DNA of 64,000 nt from Pseudomonas palleroniana (GCF_003031675.1 NZ_PYWX01000011.1:186001-250000); one strand, 5' to 3'; counted from the stretch's first letter, positions 39,965 through 51,713 are shown. Notes: generated by a model from the sequence alone, not told the origin. Translations and numbers: made by a program.

Positions 39965-40842
39965 TGGAGCGTTATCGCGATATGCAGCTGTTTGCCGCGT
40001 TGGCCGGGCACACGAGCCTGGCCGCGGCGGCACGTGCAACCTGTGTCTCCGCGCCGACACTGGTACGTGCGGTGGCGCGGCTGGAGGCACGGTTGCGCGT
40101 GCCGTTGCTGCTGCGCAGTACCCAGGGTGTGCGCTTGACCGACGCGGGCCAGGCGTACCTGGCCGATTGTGTGCGCTTGCTGGCGGCCGTGGATGCTGCT
40201 GAAGCTTCGGCCAAGGGCTTGCAGACTGAGGCTCAAGGCAACCTGCGGGTGTTTCTGCCGTTTCTGTTCAGTCGCTACGTGATGGCGCCGGTATTGGCCG
40301 CTTACATGGAGCGTTATCCCGACGTGCGCCTGAAAGCCTGCTATCACGATTACTACCCGAACCTGCATGAAGAAGGTCTGGATGTAGCGATCCTTGTCGG
40401 CCACTTGCCCAACTCGTCGCTGATCGCACGGTCGGTGGGGCAGGTGCGGCATATCCTGTGCGCCAGCCCCGACTACCTTGCAACCCACGGCGAACCCCAG
40501 CACCCGGACGATCTCAAGCAGCATCGGCTGATAGCCGGAGGCGACCGGGTGGCTTGGGATTTCCACGGCTACCAGCTCAAGGCCCGTGCCCGCCTGGGTT
40601 GTACCACGGTGCAGGGCGCGATCAATGCCGCCGTGCATGGGGCGGGGCTGATCCGCTGCCTGAGTTACCCGGCGCACGAGCATTTGCGCAGTGGGCAGCT
40701 GCGTCGGGTATTGGCCGGTTACGAACAGCCGCCACTGCCCGTGCAGGTGGTGTATCGCGAAGGCCGCAACGCACCGATGCGCGTGCGCAGTTTTGTCGAG
40801 CACTGTGTGGCGCAGCTGCGTGAGCATCCGGCATTTCAGTGA
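39964..40842 (+). CDS. LysR-family transcriptional regulator (second of tandem pair)
   Basis: A 292-residue LysR-type regulator with the DNA-binding domain at residues 1-60 (RYRDMQLFAALAGHTSLAAAARATC, then SAPTLVRAVARLEARLRVPLL) and an effector domain (GNLRVFLPFLFSRYVMAPVLAAYME). The ATG overlaps the TGA of the preceding LysR gene by one base, so an upstream in-frame start is unlikely. It and its partner may form heteromers or act on the neighbouring glutathione transferase and PNPOx-like genes; this is inferred from position only. Confidence 0.85.
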   Translation: MERYRDMQLFAALAGHTSLAAAARATCVSAPTLVRAVARLEARLRVPLLLRSTQGVRLTDAGQAYLADCVRLLAAVDAAEASAKGLQTEAQGNLRVFLPFLFSRYVMAPVLAAYMERYPDVRLKACYHDYYPNLHEEGLDVAILVGHLPNSSLIARSVGQVRHILCASPDYLATHGEPQHPDDLKQHRLIAGGDRVAWDFHGYQLKARARLGCTTVQGAINAAVHGAGLIRCLSYPAHEHLRSGQLRRVLAGYEQPPLPVQVVYREGRNAPMRVRSFVEHCVAQLREHPAFQ

Positions 40843-40927
40843 GTGTAATAGTGGATTGCCTGACGTGGTTATTCGCACACGGGCTGTCAGGGCGCAGCAT
40901 AGGGCTCTCCAGCATGAGGTGCTCAGC

Positions 40928-41845
40928 ATGAACCCCATCGAACCATCCCTCCCGCAAACATCCCCCTGGCATGCCGGCGAACGTTACCTGCAAGCAGCGG
41001 TTGGCGTGGCCGACCGCATGGCCGTGGTCGGGCCCAAGGTGATTCGCGATCACCTGCCGGAACAACACCGGGACTTCTATCCCTTGTTGCCGTACCTGGT
41101 ACTGGGCGTGGTGGACGAGCAGGGCATTCCCTGGGCGACGATGCTGGAAGGCGCCCCCGGCTTTGCCCACTCGCCGGACCCGCAGACCTTGCAGATCGAC
41201 AGCCTGCCATCCACAGGCGACCCGGCCCGCACGGCACTGCACGTCGGCGCCTCGGTCGGTCTGCTGGGTATCGACCTCAATACCCGCCGCCGCAACCGCA
41301 TGAACGGCCGAATCGAGGCGCTTGATCACGATGGCTTCTCGGTCGACGTCGTGCACACCTATGGCAACTGCCCCAAGTACATCCAGTTGCGCCCGGTCGA
41401 CGCGATTGCACGTAAACCCGGCACGCAGGTTGAGCGTCTTGACGGCCTGGATGACGCGGCACAAATGATGATCCGCAACGCCGACACCTTCTTCGTCGCC
41501 AGCTACGTCGAAGTGGACGGCCAGCGTTCGGTGGACGTTTCGCATCGGGGCGGTAACAGCAGTTTTGTGCGGGTCGATGGCAACGTGCTGACTATCCCTG
41601 ACTTTGCCGGCAACCTGTTCTTCAACACCCTGGGCAACCTACAGGTCAACCCGGTGGCGGGCCTGTTGTTCATCGACTTCGAGTCGGGAGAGGTGCTGCA
41701 TCTGGCCGGGCGCACCTCGCTGATTCTGGAGGGGCCCGAAGTGGCCCGCTTCGAAGGCGCACAACGGTTATGGACGGTGACGGTGGAACAGGTGATACGT
41801 CGCCCGGCGGCACTGGCCCTGCGCTGGCATAGCGGGCCCTTGTAG
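40928..41845 (+). CDS. Pyridoxamine-5'-phosphate-oxidase-like FMN-binding protein
   Basis: A 305-residue protein with two PNPOx-like split-barrel segments. The first contains LPYLVLGVVDEQGIPWATML and the second FFVASYVEVDGQRSVDVSHRGGNSSFV with NLFFNTLGNLQVNP, patterns that bind FMN in this family. It may act as a flavin reductase-type or oxidative-stress oxidoreductase; proteins of this type often lie near glutathione transferases. The ATG at 40928 is within CAGCATG, with a weak ribosome-binding site. Its TAG stop codon lies inside the first arm of a REP element. Confidence 0.78.
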   Translation: MNPIEPSLPQTSPWHAGERYLQAAVGVADRMAVVGPKVIRDHLPEQHRDFYPLLPYLVLGVVDEQGIPWATMLEGAPGFAHSPDPQTLQIDSLPSTGDPARTALHVGASVGLLGIDLNTRRRNRMNGRIEALDHDGFSVDVVHTYGNCPKYIQLRPVDAIARKPGTQVERLDGLDDAAQMMIRNADTFFVASYVEVDGQRSVDVSHRGGNSSFVRVDGNVLTIPDFAGNLFFNTLGNLQVNPVAGLLFIDFESGEVLHLAGRTSLILEGPEVARFEGAQRLWTVTVEQVIRRPAALALRWHSGPL

Positions 41846-41973
41846 TGAGCGGGCTTGCCCCGCGCTGGGTGGCGCAGCCGCCCCAATAAGTCCGCTGCGT
41901 TGTTTCAGTGAGACCGAGGCGCTTGGGTTTGGGGCCGCTTCGCAGCCCGGCGCGGGACAAGCCCGCTCACTAC
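41842..41973. repeat. REPIN 1 (two inverted REP sequences)
   Basis: A 132-bp element with 24-bp terminal arms starting GTAGTGAGCGGGCTTG and ending in their inverted copy (one mismatch). The inner part is shared with the next copy. The stop codon of the PNPOx-like gene lies within the first arm. It is close to the RAYT gene at 42167, which probably mobilises this REP family. Confidence 0.85.
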
Positions 41974-42025
41974 GGGCCGGTTTCAGAAGCGGGTACGCAA
42001 CCCATCACCCGAGCGCCGAACGCTT

Positions 42026-42157
42026 GTAGTGAGCGGGCTCGCCCCGCGCTGGGTGGCGCAGCCGCCCCAATAAGTCCGCTGCGTTGTTTCCGAGAGATCG
42101 AGGCGCTTGGGTTTGGGGCCGCTGCGCAGCCCGGCGCGGGACAAGCCCGCTCACTAC
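42026..42157. repeat. REPIN 2 (two inverted REP sequences)
   Basis: A second 132-bp copy of the same element, nearly identical in its outer parts to the copy 184 bp upstream and in the same order. It ends 10 bp before the stop codon of the RAYT gene. A tandem pair beside the transposase gene suggests local duplication or repeated insertion. Confidence 0.85.
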
Positions 42158-42166
42158 GGGTCGGTT

Positions 42167-42625
42167 TCAGAGCCAGGCGGCATCCCATAATGAATAGTCC
42201 CCGACCCGCTCTACCAAACCCGCGCGCAGCGGGTTGGCAACGATATAGCGCGCCATCGTGCGTACATCGTCCTCTACACGCACAGCCCTATCGTAATAGC
42301 CTGGTTGCCAGACGCGTTCTTTGCTTTGGCGATACCTGTTGATCGTCAGCGTACTGCGTGACTTGATACGACGAACGACGTCGGCCAGCGTTTGCTGTTT
42401 CAACTCAAACAGCCAATGGATATGGTCAGGCATGATGACCCAGGCCATGGAGTCGACCAAACCAAGTTCATGAACCTGCCGGAGCTCGGCAACCAGCAGG
42501 CGACCCAGAAACAGGTCGGTAAAAAACTGCTGGCGTTGGTGAACGACGATGGTGATGAGGTAGCTACGCCCATGTTCCGAGTAGCGACCGTGACGCAGGC
42601 GGTGGGTTTGGGGTGTGGGGCGCAA
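42167..42625 (-). mobile_element. rayT: REP-associated tyrosine transposase (RAYT, Y1/HUH family)
   Basis: A 152-residue single-strand-type transposase of the IS200/Y1 (TnpA_REP) family. The HUH motif is PDHIHWLFEL (His68 and His70) and the catalytic tyrosine is Tyr110 or Tyr111 in WQPGYYDRAVR. The family end motif YIVANPLRAGLVE is present, so it looks intact. The start is TTG at 42625 with AGGAG 9 nt upstream. RAYTs are domesticated single-copy genes that mobilise or maintain REP palindromes, and two REPINs adjoin its 3' end. Confidence 0.88.
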
Positions 42626-42744
42626 TCCGTTGCTCCTGAGAGAGTCCTTCAGAGCATTAACGCTAGCTTGTGGTTTACTCGAGCCTGCACCACTTGGTCA
42701 CTGGATATGTTTGGGAACGGTGCTATTGCTGACCTTCAGTTCGC

Positions 42745-44232
42745 TCAATACCGAATCATCACCGACTTGAGCTCGGTGTAATCCTCGATAAATGCACTGC
42801 CAAACTCGCGGCCTACCCCCGAGGATCGATTCCCCCCAAACGGCACCGCCGGGTCGAGCAGTGTGTGCATATTCACCCACACCGTGCCCGCCTGGATGGC
42901 CGGTACCATGCGCAGGGCTTTGCCCAGGTCATGGGTCCACAGGCTGGCGCTGAGGCCGAAGGGGCTGTTGTTCATCAGGGCGAGCAGTTCGTCTTCGCTG
43001 TCGTAGGGCAGGAAGGTGGCGATAGGGCCGAAGGTTTCTTCATTGAGCAGGGTGTCGTTGATATTGTTGGCCAGGATCACCGTGGGTTCGACGTAGCAAC
43101 CGGGGCGATCGAGCAGGGTGCCGCCATGGATGATCGTGTTGTGCTCTGCGCGGGCCTGGGTGAAGTAACCGAGCAGTTTGAGTTGGTGCTGGCGGTGGGT
43201 CACCGGGCCGAATTCGGTGCGTTCGTCCAGGGGCGAGCCGATGGTCAGGCGGCGCAGGCGCCGGCTGAGTTTTTCCAGTACCGCGTCGATCTGCGAGCGA
43301 TGCACGAAGAAGCGTTCGGCCGCCGCGCAGATTTGCCCGGAGTGCAGAAACCCGGCCTCGATGATGCCTTCCACCGCTTTGTCCACGTCCACATCGGGCA
43401 GGAACCCGGCGGCGTTCTTGCCGCCCAGCTCCAGGGTTGTGCGGGTCAAGCCTGCCCCCATGGCGCTGCGGCCCACGGCGATGCCGGTGGTCACCGAGCC
43501 GGTGAACGACACCTTGTGGGTGCCGGGGTGCTCCACCAGGCCCTTGCCGACGTGGCCACCCCCGGTCAGCACATTGAGCACGCCTGCCGGCAACCCGGCT
43601 TCGATGGCCAGCTCAGCGATGCGCAGCAGGGTCAGCGGTGTGAATTCGCTGGGTTTGATGATGATGCTGCAACCGCACACCAGCGCCGAAGCGAGTTTCC
43701 AGATGGCGATCATGGTCGAGAAATTCCACGGCACTATGCCCACCACCACACCCACCGGTTCGCGCAGGGTGAAGGCGGTGTAGCGCTCGCCATTGAAGGA
43801 GGGCAGCGATGGCGTGATCGTCTGGCCGCTGATCTTGGTGGCCCAACCGGCGTAATAACGCAGGAAGTGCGCGGCCTGGTCGACCTCGAAGGCGCGCGCA
43901 ATCTGGATGATCTTGCCTGACTGGCAGGTTTCGATCTGCGCCAGTTCTTCGCGGTTGTGTTCCAGCAGGTCGGCGAGTTTCAGCAACACATTGCCGCGTG
44001 TCGCCGGTGCGGTCTGGGACCACCGCGCAAAGCCGCGGGTGGCGGAGCTGACGGCGGCGTCGATATCCGCAAGGTCCGCGTCGGCAACCTGGGCGATGAC
44101 CTGGCCGGTGGCAGGATTGGTCACGGCCAGTGTCTGGTCGGCATGGCTCGGCACGTTGATGCCGTCGATGAACAACCCATGGCGGCGACGCAGAAAAGCT
44201 TCGACCTGAGGCAGCAGCGGGATATCGCTCAT
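42745..44232 (-). CDS. Aldehyde dehydrogenase (phenylacetaldehyde-dehydrogenase-like)
   Basis: A 495-residue NAD(P)-dependent aldehyde dehydrogenase. The general base Glu is in TTLELGGKN and the nucleophile Cys in HSGQICAAAERFF. The NAD site is marked by PWNFSTMIAIWKLASAL and FTGSVTTG, and the C-terminal HTLLDPAVPFGGNRSSGVGREFG motif is complete. The ATG at 44232 has GGAATC upstream; an in-frame ORF runs 120 codons further but is not conserved. It is divergent from the 4-hydroxyphenylacetate hydroxylase gene, so conversion of (hydroxy)phenylacetaldehyde to the acid is the likely role. Upstream direct repeats may bind an AraC-type activator. Confidence 0.88.
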   Translation of the reverse strand: MSDIPLLPQVEAFLRRRHGLFIDGINVPSHADQTLAVTNPATGQVIAQVADADLADIDAAVSSATRGFARWSQTAPATRGNVLLKLADLLEHNREELAQIETCQSGKIIQIARAFEVDQAAHFLRYYAGWATKISGQTITPSLPSFNGERYTAFTLREPVGVVVGIVPWNFSTMIAIWKLASALVCGCSIIIKPSEFTPLTLLRIAELAIEAGLPAGVLNVLTGGGHVGKGLVEHPGTHKVSFTGSVTTGIAVGRSAMGAGLTRTTLELGGKNAAGFLPDVDVDKAVEGIIEAGFLHSGQICAAAERFFVHRSQIDAVLEKLSRRLRRLTIGSPLDERTEFGPVTHRQHQLKLLGYFTQARAEHNTIIHGGTLLDRPGCYVEPTVILANNINDTLLNEETFGPIATFLPYDSEDELLALMNNSPFGLSASLWTHDLGKALRMVPAIQAGTVWVNMHTLLDPAVPFGGNRSSGVGREFGSAFIEDYTELKSVMIRY

Positions 44233-44297
44233 GAAAGATTCCTGGCAGTTCACTGAGAAAAATCGAGGGTAACCAACGGCTATCGAGGTGGCTTGAC

Positions 44298-44329
44298 TGT
44301 GCCTGCCAGGTTTTATGCCTGTGCCTGCC
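44298..44329. promoter_or_regulatory. Direct repeat TGTGCCTGCC, 22-bp spacing
   Basis: TGTGCCTGCC occurs at 44298-44307 and again at 44320-44329, two helical turns apart, in the 235-bp divergent promoter between the aldehyde dehydrogenase and the C2-type hydroxylase genes. This is the usual form of an AraC-family activator site. The FeaR-like regulator encoded at 49887 is a candidate. Inferred. Confidence 0.45.
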
Positions 44330-44467
44330 GAACTTGTGAAAAGTACAACCTTGCCTGTGGAACGTGCATTTTGCGCCTGGGCCATGCGGTCGATACTGGC
44401 CCTGCATCCAGCGTCGTTCCTCGATCCGGAGCGTGTGCCGGACCTCCAATAATAAGCAGGGCCATCC

Positions 44468-47530
<3,063 letters not shown>

Positions 47531-47748
47531 TGTTATTGCCCCCATCTTGGTTAAGAGTGAGGGCGCATTAGGGCGAGCGCCGGGCGCTGAAGTCTTTCAT
47601 TTGCGTGCCAGGGAATTGACCCTGGCCGCCAGACTCTGCGCCGTGGCAGGGAGCAACAAAACCGGCGGCACACAGGGGCAAGACGAGCAACTCGGGTGGG
47701 GCGCAGAGTGCCGATACATTAAAAAAAACCGTTTTCGAGGGCCCCACC

Positions 47749-49248
47749 ATGTCGAGCAACGACCCACTCACCGCGCACCTCAACCGGGGTACGGTAGGTT
47801 TTCCCACCGCGTTGGCCAGCACCATCGGCCTGATCATGGCGAGCCCCGTGATACTCACCGCAACCATGGGGTTCGGCATCGGCGGCAGTGCGTTTGCCCT
47901 GGCGATGCTGATCGCGGTGGTCATGATGCTGGCCCAGGCGACCACCTTCGCCGAAGCCGCCGCGATCCTGCCCACCACCGGTTCGGTGTACGACTACATC
48001 AACTGCGGCATGGGGCGTTTTTTTGCGATCACCGGCACCTTGTCGGCCTACCTCATCGTGCATGTGTTCGCCGGCACCGCCGAGACCATCCTCTCCGGGG
48101 TCATGGCCTTGGTGAATTTCGAACACCTCAATACCCTGGCCGAATCCGCTGGCGGTTCATGGCTGCTCGGCGTGGGCTTCGTGATGGTCTTCGGCGTGCT
48201 GAATGCCTTCGGCGTCAGCGCGTTCGGCCGTGCGGAAATCATCCTCACCTTTGGCATGTGGACCACCCTGATGGTGTTCGGCGTGCTCGGCCTGATCGCC
48301 GCCCCGGCGGTGCAGTTGGACGGCTGGTTCGGCGCCTCATTGGTGGGCACGGACCTGATCACGGTGCTGTCACTGGTGGGCATGGCGATGTTCATGTTCG
48401 TCGGCTGCGAGTTCGTCACACCCCTGGCGCCGGACCTGCGCCAATCGGCCAGAGTGATGCCCCGTGCGATGATGCTGGGGCTGATGGGGGTGGCCACCTG
48501 CATGTTCATCTACGGTGCGGCGATGAAGCGCCAAGTGGAAAACGTGGTGCTGGATGCGGCGTCCGGCCTGCACCTGCTGGACACCCCCATGGCCATTCCC
48601 AAATTCGCCGAGCAGGTGATGGGGCAGGTCGGCCCACTGTGGCTGGGCATCGGCTTTCTGTTTGCCGGGGCGGCGACCATCAATACCCTGATGGCGGGTG
48701 TGCCGCGCATCCTCTACGGCATGGCGGTGGACGGTGCGCTGCCCAAGGTCTTCACCTACCTGCACCCGCGCTTCAAGACGCCGCTGCTGTGCATCCTGGT
48801 GGCGATGCTGATTCCCTGCCTGCACGCACTGTACCTGGGCGGTAACACCGACAACATCATGCACCTGGTACTGGCGGCGGTGTGTGCGTGGAGCTTTGCC
48901 TACCTGCTGGTGACGGTATCGGTGGTGATCCTGCGCATTCGTCGCCCGGATTTGCCGCGTGCCTACCGTTCGCCATGGTTTCCGTTGCCGCAGATCGTAT
49001 CGAGTATCGGCATCCTGTTGGGCATGTGGTTTATCACACCGCCCGGCATGCACCCGGCGGACATTTATGTGCCATTTGGCGTGATGCTGGGCGTGACGGC
49101 GGCGTATGCATTGTTCTGGACCCTCGTGGTGCAGAAGGTCAACCCCTTCAAGCCGGCCTCCGTGGAGGAGGTGCTGGCCAAGGAGTTCAGCAATGAACCG
49201 GGGCATCTCCATGACGGCTATGGCGACTTTGCGGCAAAAACTGTTTGA
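47749..49248 (+). CDS. APC-superfamily amino acid/amine permease
   Basis: A 499-residue inner-membrane transporter with about 12 hydrophobic helices of the amino acid-polyamine-organocation superfamily. Helix 1 carries TIGLIMASPVILTATMGFGIGG, the substrate-binding first helix. A conserved stretch with FVGCEFVTPLAPDLRQSARVMPRA lies near residue 220, and a short hydrophilic tail ends the protein. Its gene overlaps the next by 56 bp. With the aldehyde dehydrogenase, amine-oxidase-like and FeaR-like genes nearby it could import an aromatic amine such as tyramine. Confidence 0.85.
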   Translation: MSSNDPLTAHLNRGTVGFPTALASTIGLIMASPVILTATMGFGIGGSAFALAMLIAVVMMLAQATTFAEAAAILPTTGSVYDYINCGMGRFFAITGTLSAYLIVHVFAGTAETILSGVMALVNFEHLNTLAESAGGSWLLGVGFVMVFGVLNAFGVSAFGRAEIILTFGMWTTLMVFGVLGLIAAPAVQLDGWFGASLVGTDLITVLSLVGMAMFMFVGCEFVTPLAPDLRQSARVMPRAMMLGLMGVATCMFIYGAAMKRQVENVVLDAASGLHLLDTPMAIPKFAEQVMGQVGPLWLGIGFLFAGAATINTLMAGVPRILYGMAVDGALPKVFTYLHPRFKTPLLCILVAMLIPCLHALYLGGNTDNIMHLVLAAVCAWSFAYLLVTVSVVILRIRRPDLPRAYRSPWFPLPQIVSSIGILLGMWFITPPGMHPADIYVPFGVMLGVTAAYALFWTLVVQKVNPFKPASVEEVLAKEFSNEPGHLHDGYGDFAAKTV

Positions 49249-49774
49249 GCTGTTGCGCGCCGACCGCGCCCCGAGCGGCTATCGGCCAGGGGTGACCCTG
49301 GCGCATTTGCGACGCAATCTTGGGCTGGCCACCGAAGTGGACGGCTTCGCGTTTGAGATCGTCGAGCGCACCGAGGCGCAGCTGTTGATGCACTTGGTCA
49401 TGACCGAATTTGTCCTGCAAGTCCCCGCTGGGGCAGGCGGCGCTGGGAGTTTCGAGGTGCAGCATGGTGGCGCGATTCGCCGCACTGGTCTTCGTGTGCG
49501 GCGCCGCTGCGGCGACCCGGCACTGGGCCGTGAGTTGCAGGCGCGGTTGCAGGCCGACGAGGCGCTGTACCAGGCGCTGATGCCACTGGATTTCAAGCGC
49601 TTGCGCCTTGAACTGCGCGACCGGCAATGGACCGTGCGGCTGGAACATATGGGCGGCAGTGAAGTGGTCAATCGAATGCCGGCGTTTCGGCGTTATATCG
49701 CCCTGAGCCCGGTACAACGCGGGCATTTGCTCGCGACGTTGGCCGGGTTGCCACGCGTGTTATCGAACCTCTGA
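49193..49774 (+). CDS. Small DUF3156-like protein, translationally coupled to the permease
   Basis: A 193-residue protein resembling the uncharacterised DUF3156 family seen in Pseudomonas beside APC permeases. No signal peptide or membrane segment is evident. Recognisable parts are LFELLRADRAPSGYRPGV, RLELRDRQWTVRLEHMGGSEVVNRMPAFRRYI (in parts) and a C-terminal LATLAGLPRVL. Its ATG at 49193 lies inside the permease gene and has AAGGAG 7 nt upstream, so it should be translated by coupling. I do not know its function; a transport-associated role is suggested only by linkage. Confidence 0.7.
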   Translation: MNRGISMTAMATLRQKLFELLRADRAPSGYRPGVTLAHLRRNLGLATEVDGFAFEIVERTEAQLLMHLVMTEFVLQVPAGAGGAGSFEVQHGGAIRRTGLRVRRRCGDPALGRELQARLQADEALYQALMPLDFKRLRLELRDRQWTVRLEHMGGSEVVNRMPAFRRYIALSPVQRGHLLATLAGLPRVLSNL

Positions 49775-49828
49775 TTGGCATCATTAGTGCTTCTGCAATG
49801 GCAGACAGGTTGTTGTTGCGCGTATATA

Positions 49829-49842
49829 GATAACATGTTAAC
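49829..49842. promoter_or_regulatory. HpaR-like operator upstream of the AraC-family gene
   Basis: GATAACATGTTAAC differs at one constrained base from the GTTAA-N4-TTAAC motif present before hpaR and hpaG1/hpaA. It is 45 bp upstream of the AraC-family start codon. It suggests that HpaR also controls this regulator. Inferred. Confidence 0.45.
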
Positions 49843-49886
49843 TATTGCGCCAGAACAACAAAAAGAAGCCATTGCGGAGACACCCC

Positions 49887-50828
49887 ATGAGCATCCCACA
49901 GCATGCACACGATGGACTCGACAGCTGGAACAGCGAACTGCGCGCTGCGTGCGGCCACTTCGATACCGAACTGGCGTTCAACCGCTCGCTGTTCATCGGC
50001 GAGATCCATAACCTGCCACGTGGCCTGGCTATCCTGCGCACCAATGCTGGGCTGATCACGCGCCCGGCGCACCACGCCGACCACGATAATGACCAGGAGT
50101 GTTTCCTGGTCAGCCAGCGCAGCGGTTACTCGCAAATCGTCCAGAACGGCCAGACCCTGCAACTGGCCCCCGGCGAGATGCTGCTGATGGATTCGGTGGG
50201 CTCTATTGAAATCACCCCCTTCGGCCTGATTGAACATGCCTCGCTGTCTCTCGCGCGCGCCGAGGTCTGCAAACACGTGGGCGGTGATGCACGTGCCTTT
50301 GGCAAGATCTCCTCGACCAAGGCCTGTGGGCGCATGCTGCACGTGCTGATGGACCAACTGTGCAAGGACGACAGCGAAGACGGCGGGGGTGAAGTCGAGG
50401 CGTTGCAAGCGGCGTTCGTCTCGCTGCTGAGCTCGGCCCTGGAGCAGGGCGATGAGTGCTGCGAAGGCGTGGCGGCGCTGCACGGCAACAACCTGCGCAG
50501 CTATGTGCAGAAGGTGATTGATGAGTCACTCAGCCAGCCGGGCCTGAGCCCGATCGGACTGGCCAATCGGCTCAACATTTCCGTGCGCCAGTTGTACCGG
50601 TTGTTTGAAGAACAGGACGACAGTGTCTGCCGTTATATCCAGCGGGCGCGGCTCAAGCGCAGTGCGGACGATTTGACTAACCCGTTCCTGCGCAGCGAGT
50701 CGATCACCTCGATTGCCTACAAGTGGGGCTTTACCGATTCGGCGCACTTCAGCCGATCGTTCAAGAAGCAGTTTGAGGTGTCGCCGAAGGATTTCAGATC
50801 AAGCCGGATGCAGGCGGTGGGAGCATAA
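49887..50828 (+). CDS. AraC-family transcriptional activator (FeaR-like)
   Basis: A 313-residue regulator with an N-terminal AraC-binding-like domain (about residues 40-170, with RSGYSQIVQNGQTLQLAPGEMLLMDS) and a C-terminal double helix-turn-helix of the AraC type (LANRLNISVRQLYRLFEE; SITSIAYKWGFTDSAHFSRSFKKQF). Its layout fits FeaR, the E. coli activator of amine oxidase and phenylacetaldehyde dehydrogenase genes. GGAG lies before the ATG at 49887, and an HpaR-like site is 45 bp upstream. It is a good candidate for the activator of the divergent ALDH/hydroxylase promoter. Confidence 0.85.
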   Translation: MSIPQHAHDGLDSWNSELRAACGHFDTELAFNRSLFIGEIHNLPRGLAILRTNAGLITRPAHHADHDNDQECFLVSQRSGYSQIVQNGQTLQLAPGEMLLMDSVGSIEITPFGLIEHASLSLARAEVCKHVGGDARAFGKISSTKACGRMLHVLMDQLCKDDSEDGGGEVEALQAAFVSLLSSALEQGDECCEGVAALHGNNLRSYVQKVIDESLSQPGLSPIGLANRLNISVRQLYRLFEEQDDSVCRYIQRARLKRSADDLTNPFLRSESITSIAYKWGFTDSAHFSRSFKKQFEVSPKDFRSSRMQAVGA

Positions 50829-50857
50829 AGACATTCGCCAAAACAAACTCGATCCCA

Positions 50858-50947
50858 TGTGGGAGGGGGCTTGCTCCCGATAGCGGTGGATTAGTCAGTC
50901 CTTGTATTGACTGACCCACCGCTATCGGGAGCAAGCCCCCTCCCACA
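50858..50947. repeat. REPIN of the TGTGGGAGGGGGC family
   Basis: Two perfect 32-bp inverted arms (TGTGGGAGGGGGCTTGCTCC...) flank a 26-bp centre with a nested GTCAGTC/GACTGAC stem. The whole 90 bp can fold into one long hairpin. It separates the AraC-family gene from the convergent SDR gene and may end transcription. It belongs to a different REP family from the 41.8-kb copies. Confidence 0.85.
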
Positions 50948-50960
50948 TTCGAATCGCATT

Positions 50961-51713
50961 TCAGACCTCCGGCAAGGTCGAGCCACCATCTACCACCAGG
51001 GTCTGCCCGGTGATATAGCTGGCCAGATCCGAGGCCAGGAACAGCATGGCCCCGGCAATATCCGCCGCCACACCCAGGCGCCCCAGGGGTACGCGACGGG
51101 CGATGCTGTCAGTCACCGAAGCGTCGCCCAGATTACCCATCGCCGCAGTGGCGATCATGCCGGGCTCCACGCCATTGACCCGCACGTTCAGCGGTGCCAG
51201 CTCCAGCGCAGCATTGCGGATAAAACCGTTGACCCCGGCCTTGGACGCCGCGTAATGACTCAGCCCCGGGTAGCCGACCCGATTGCCGGTGACGGACGAC
51301 GTGACCAGCACACAGCCCCGGCCTTGTGCGCGGAACATCGGCAACGCCGCCTGGGTCAGCCAGAACAGCGCCGACAGGTTGACCGCCAAGGTGCGCTGCA
51401 GGAGTGCCGGGGTGATGTCTTCCAGGGCGGTCAATGGAAAATACCCGGCGTTGTGCACCACGGTATCCAGCCGGGGCAGCGCCTGGACGCAGCCCCGCAC
51501 CGCCTCGGCCTCCGCCAGGTCCACACCCAGCGCTTGGACGTCATAACCCTGCGTGCACAGTGTCGCGGCCACTGCCTGGGCCTGCGCCAGCAGGCGGTCG
51601 GCAATCACCACCCGTGCGCCGCGCCGGGCAAAAGCCTCGACGATGCCACACCCGATGCCTTGGGCGCCGCCGGTAACCAGCACCACTTGCCCGCTGAATT
51701 CCAGGTCATTCAT
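50961..51713 (-). CDS. Short-chain dehydrogenase/reductase (SDR)
   Basis: A 250-residue classical SDR. The NAD(P) motif VLVTGGAQGIGCGIVEAFARRG is at about residue 11, NAGYF follows, and the catalytic Ser and Tyr-Lys are seen in VTSSVTGNRVG and HYAASKAGVNG. The C-terminal LASDLASYITGQTLVVDGGSTLPEV closes the fold. It overlaps a second SDR gene by 8 bp. Both lie in the same unit as MoaF-like, cupin and FAD-oxidase genes, so it may oxidise a side-chain hydroxyl of a catabolised amine. The substrate is unknown. Confidence 0.87.
   Translation of the reverse strand: MNDLEFSGQVVLVTGGAQGIGCGIVEAFARRGARVVIADRLLAQAQAVAATLCTQGYDVQALGVDLAEAEAVRGCVQALPRLDTVVHNAGYFPLTALEDITPALLQRTLAVNLSALFWLTQAALPMFRAQGRGCVLVTSSVTGNRVGYPGLSHYAASKAGVNGFIRNAALELAPLNVRVNGVEPGMIATAAMGNLGDASVTDSIARRVPLGRLGVAADIAGAMLFLASDLASYITGQTLVVDGGSTLPEV

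Noticed and set aside
41842..42157. Repeated palindromes considered as a CRISPR array
   Set aside because: Only two copies of 132 bp with inverted arms, no short regular repeats or unique spacers, and a RAYT gene adjacent; REPINs explain them.
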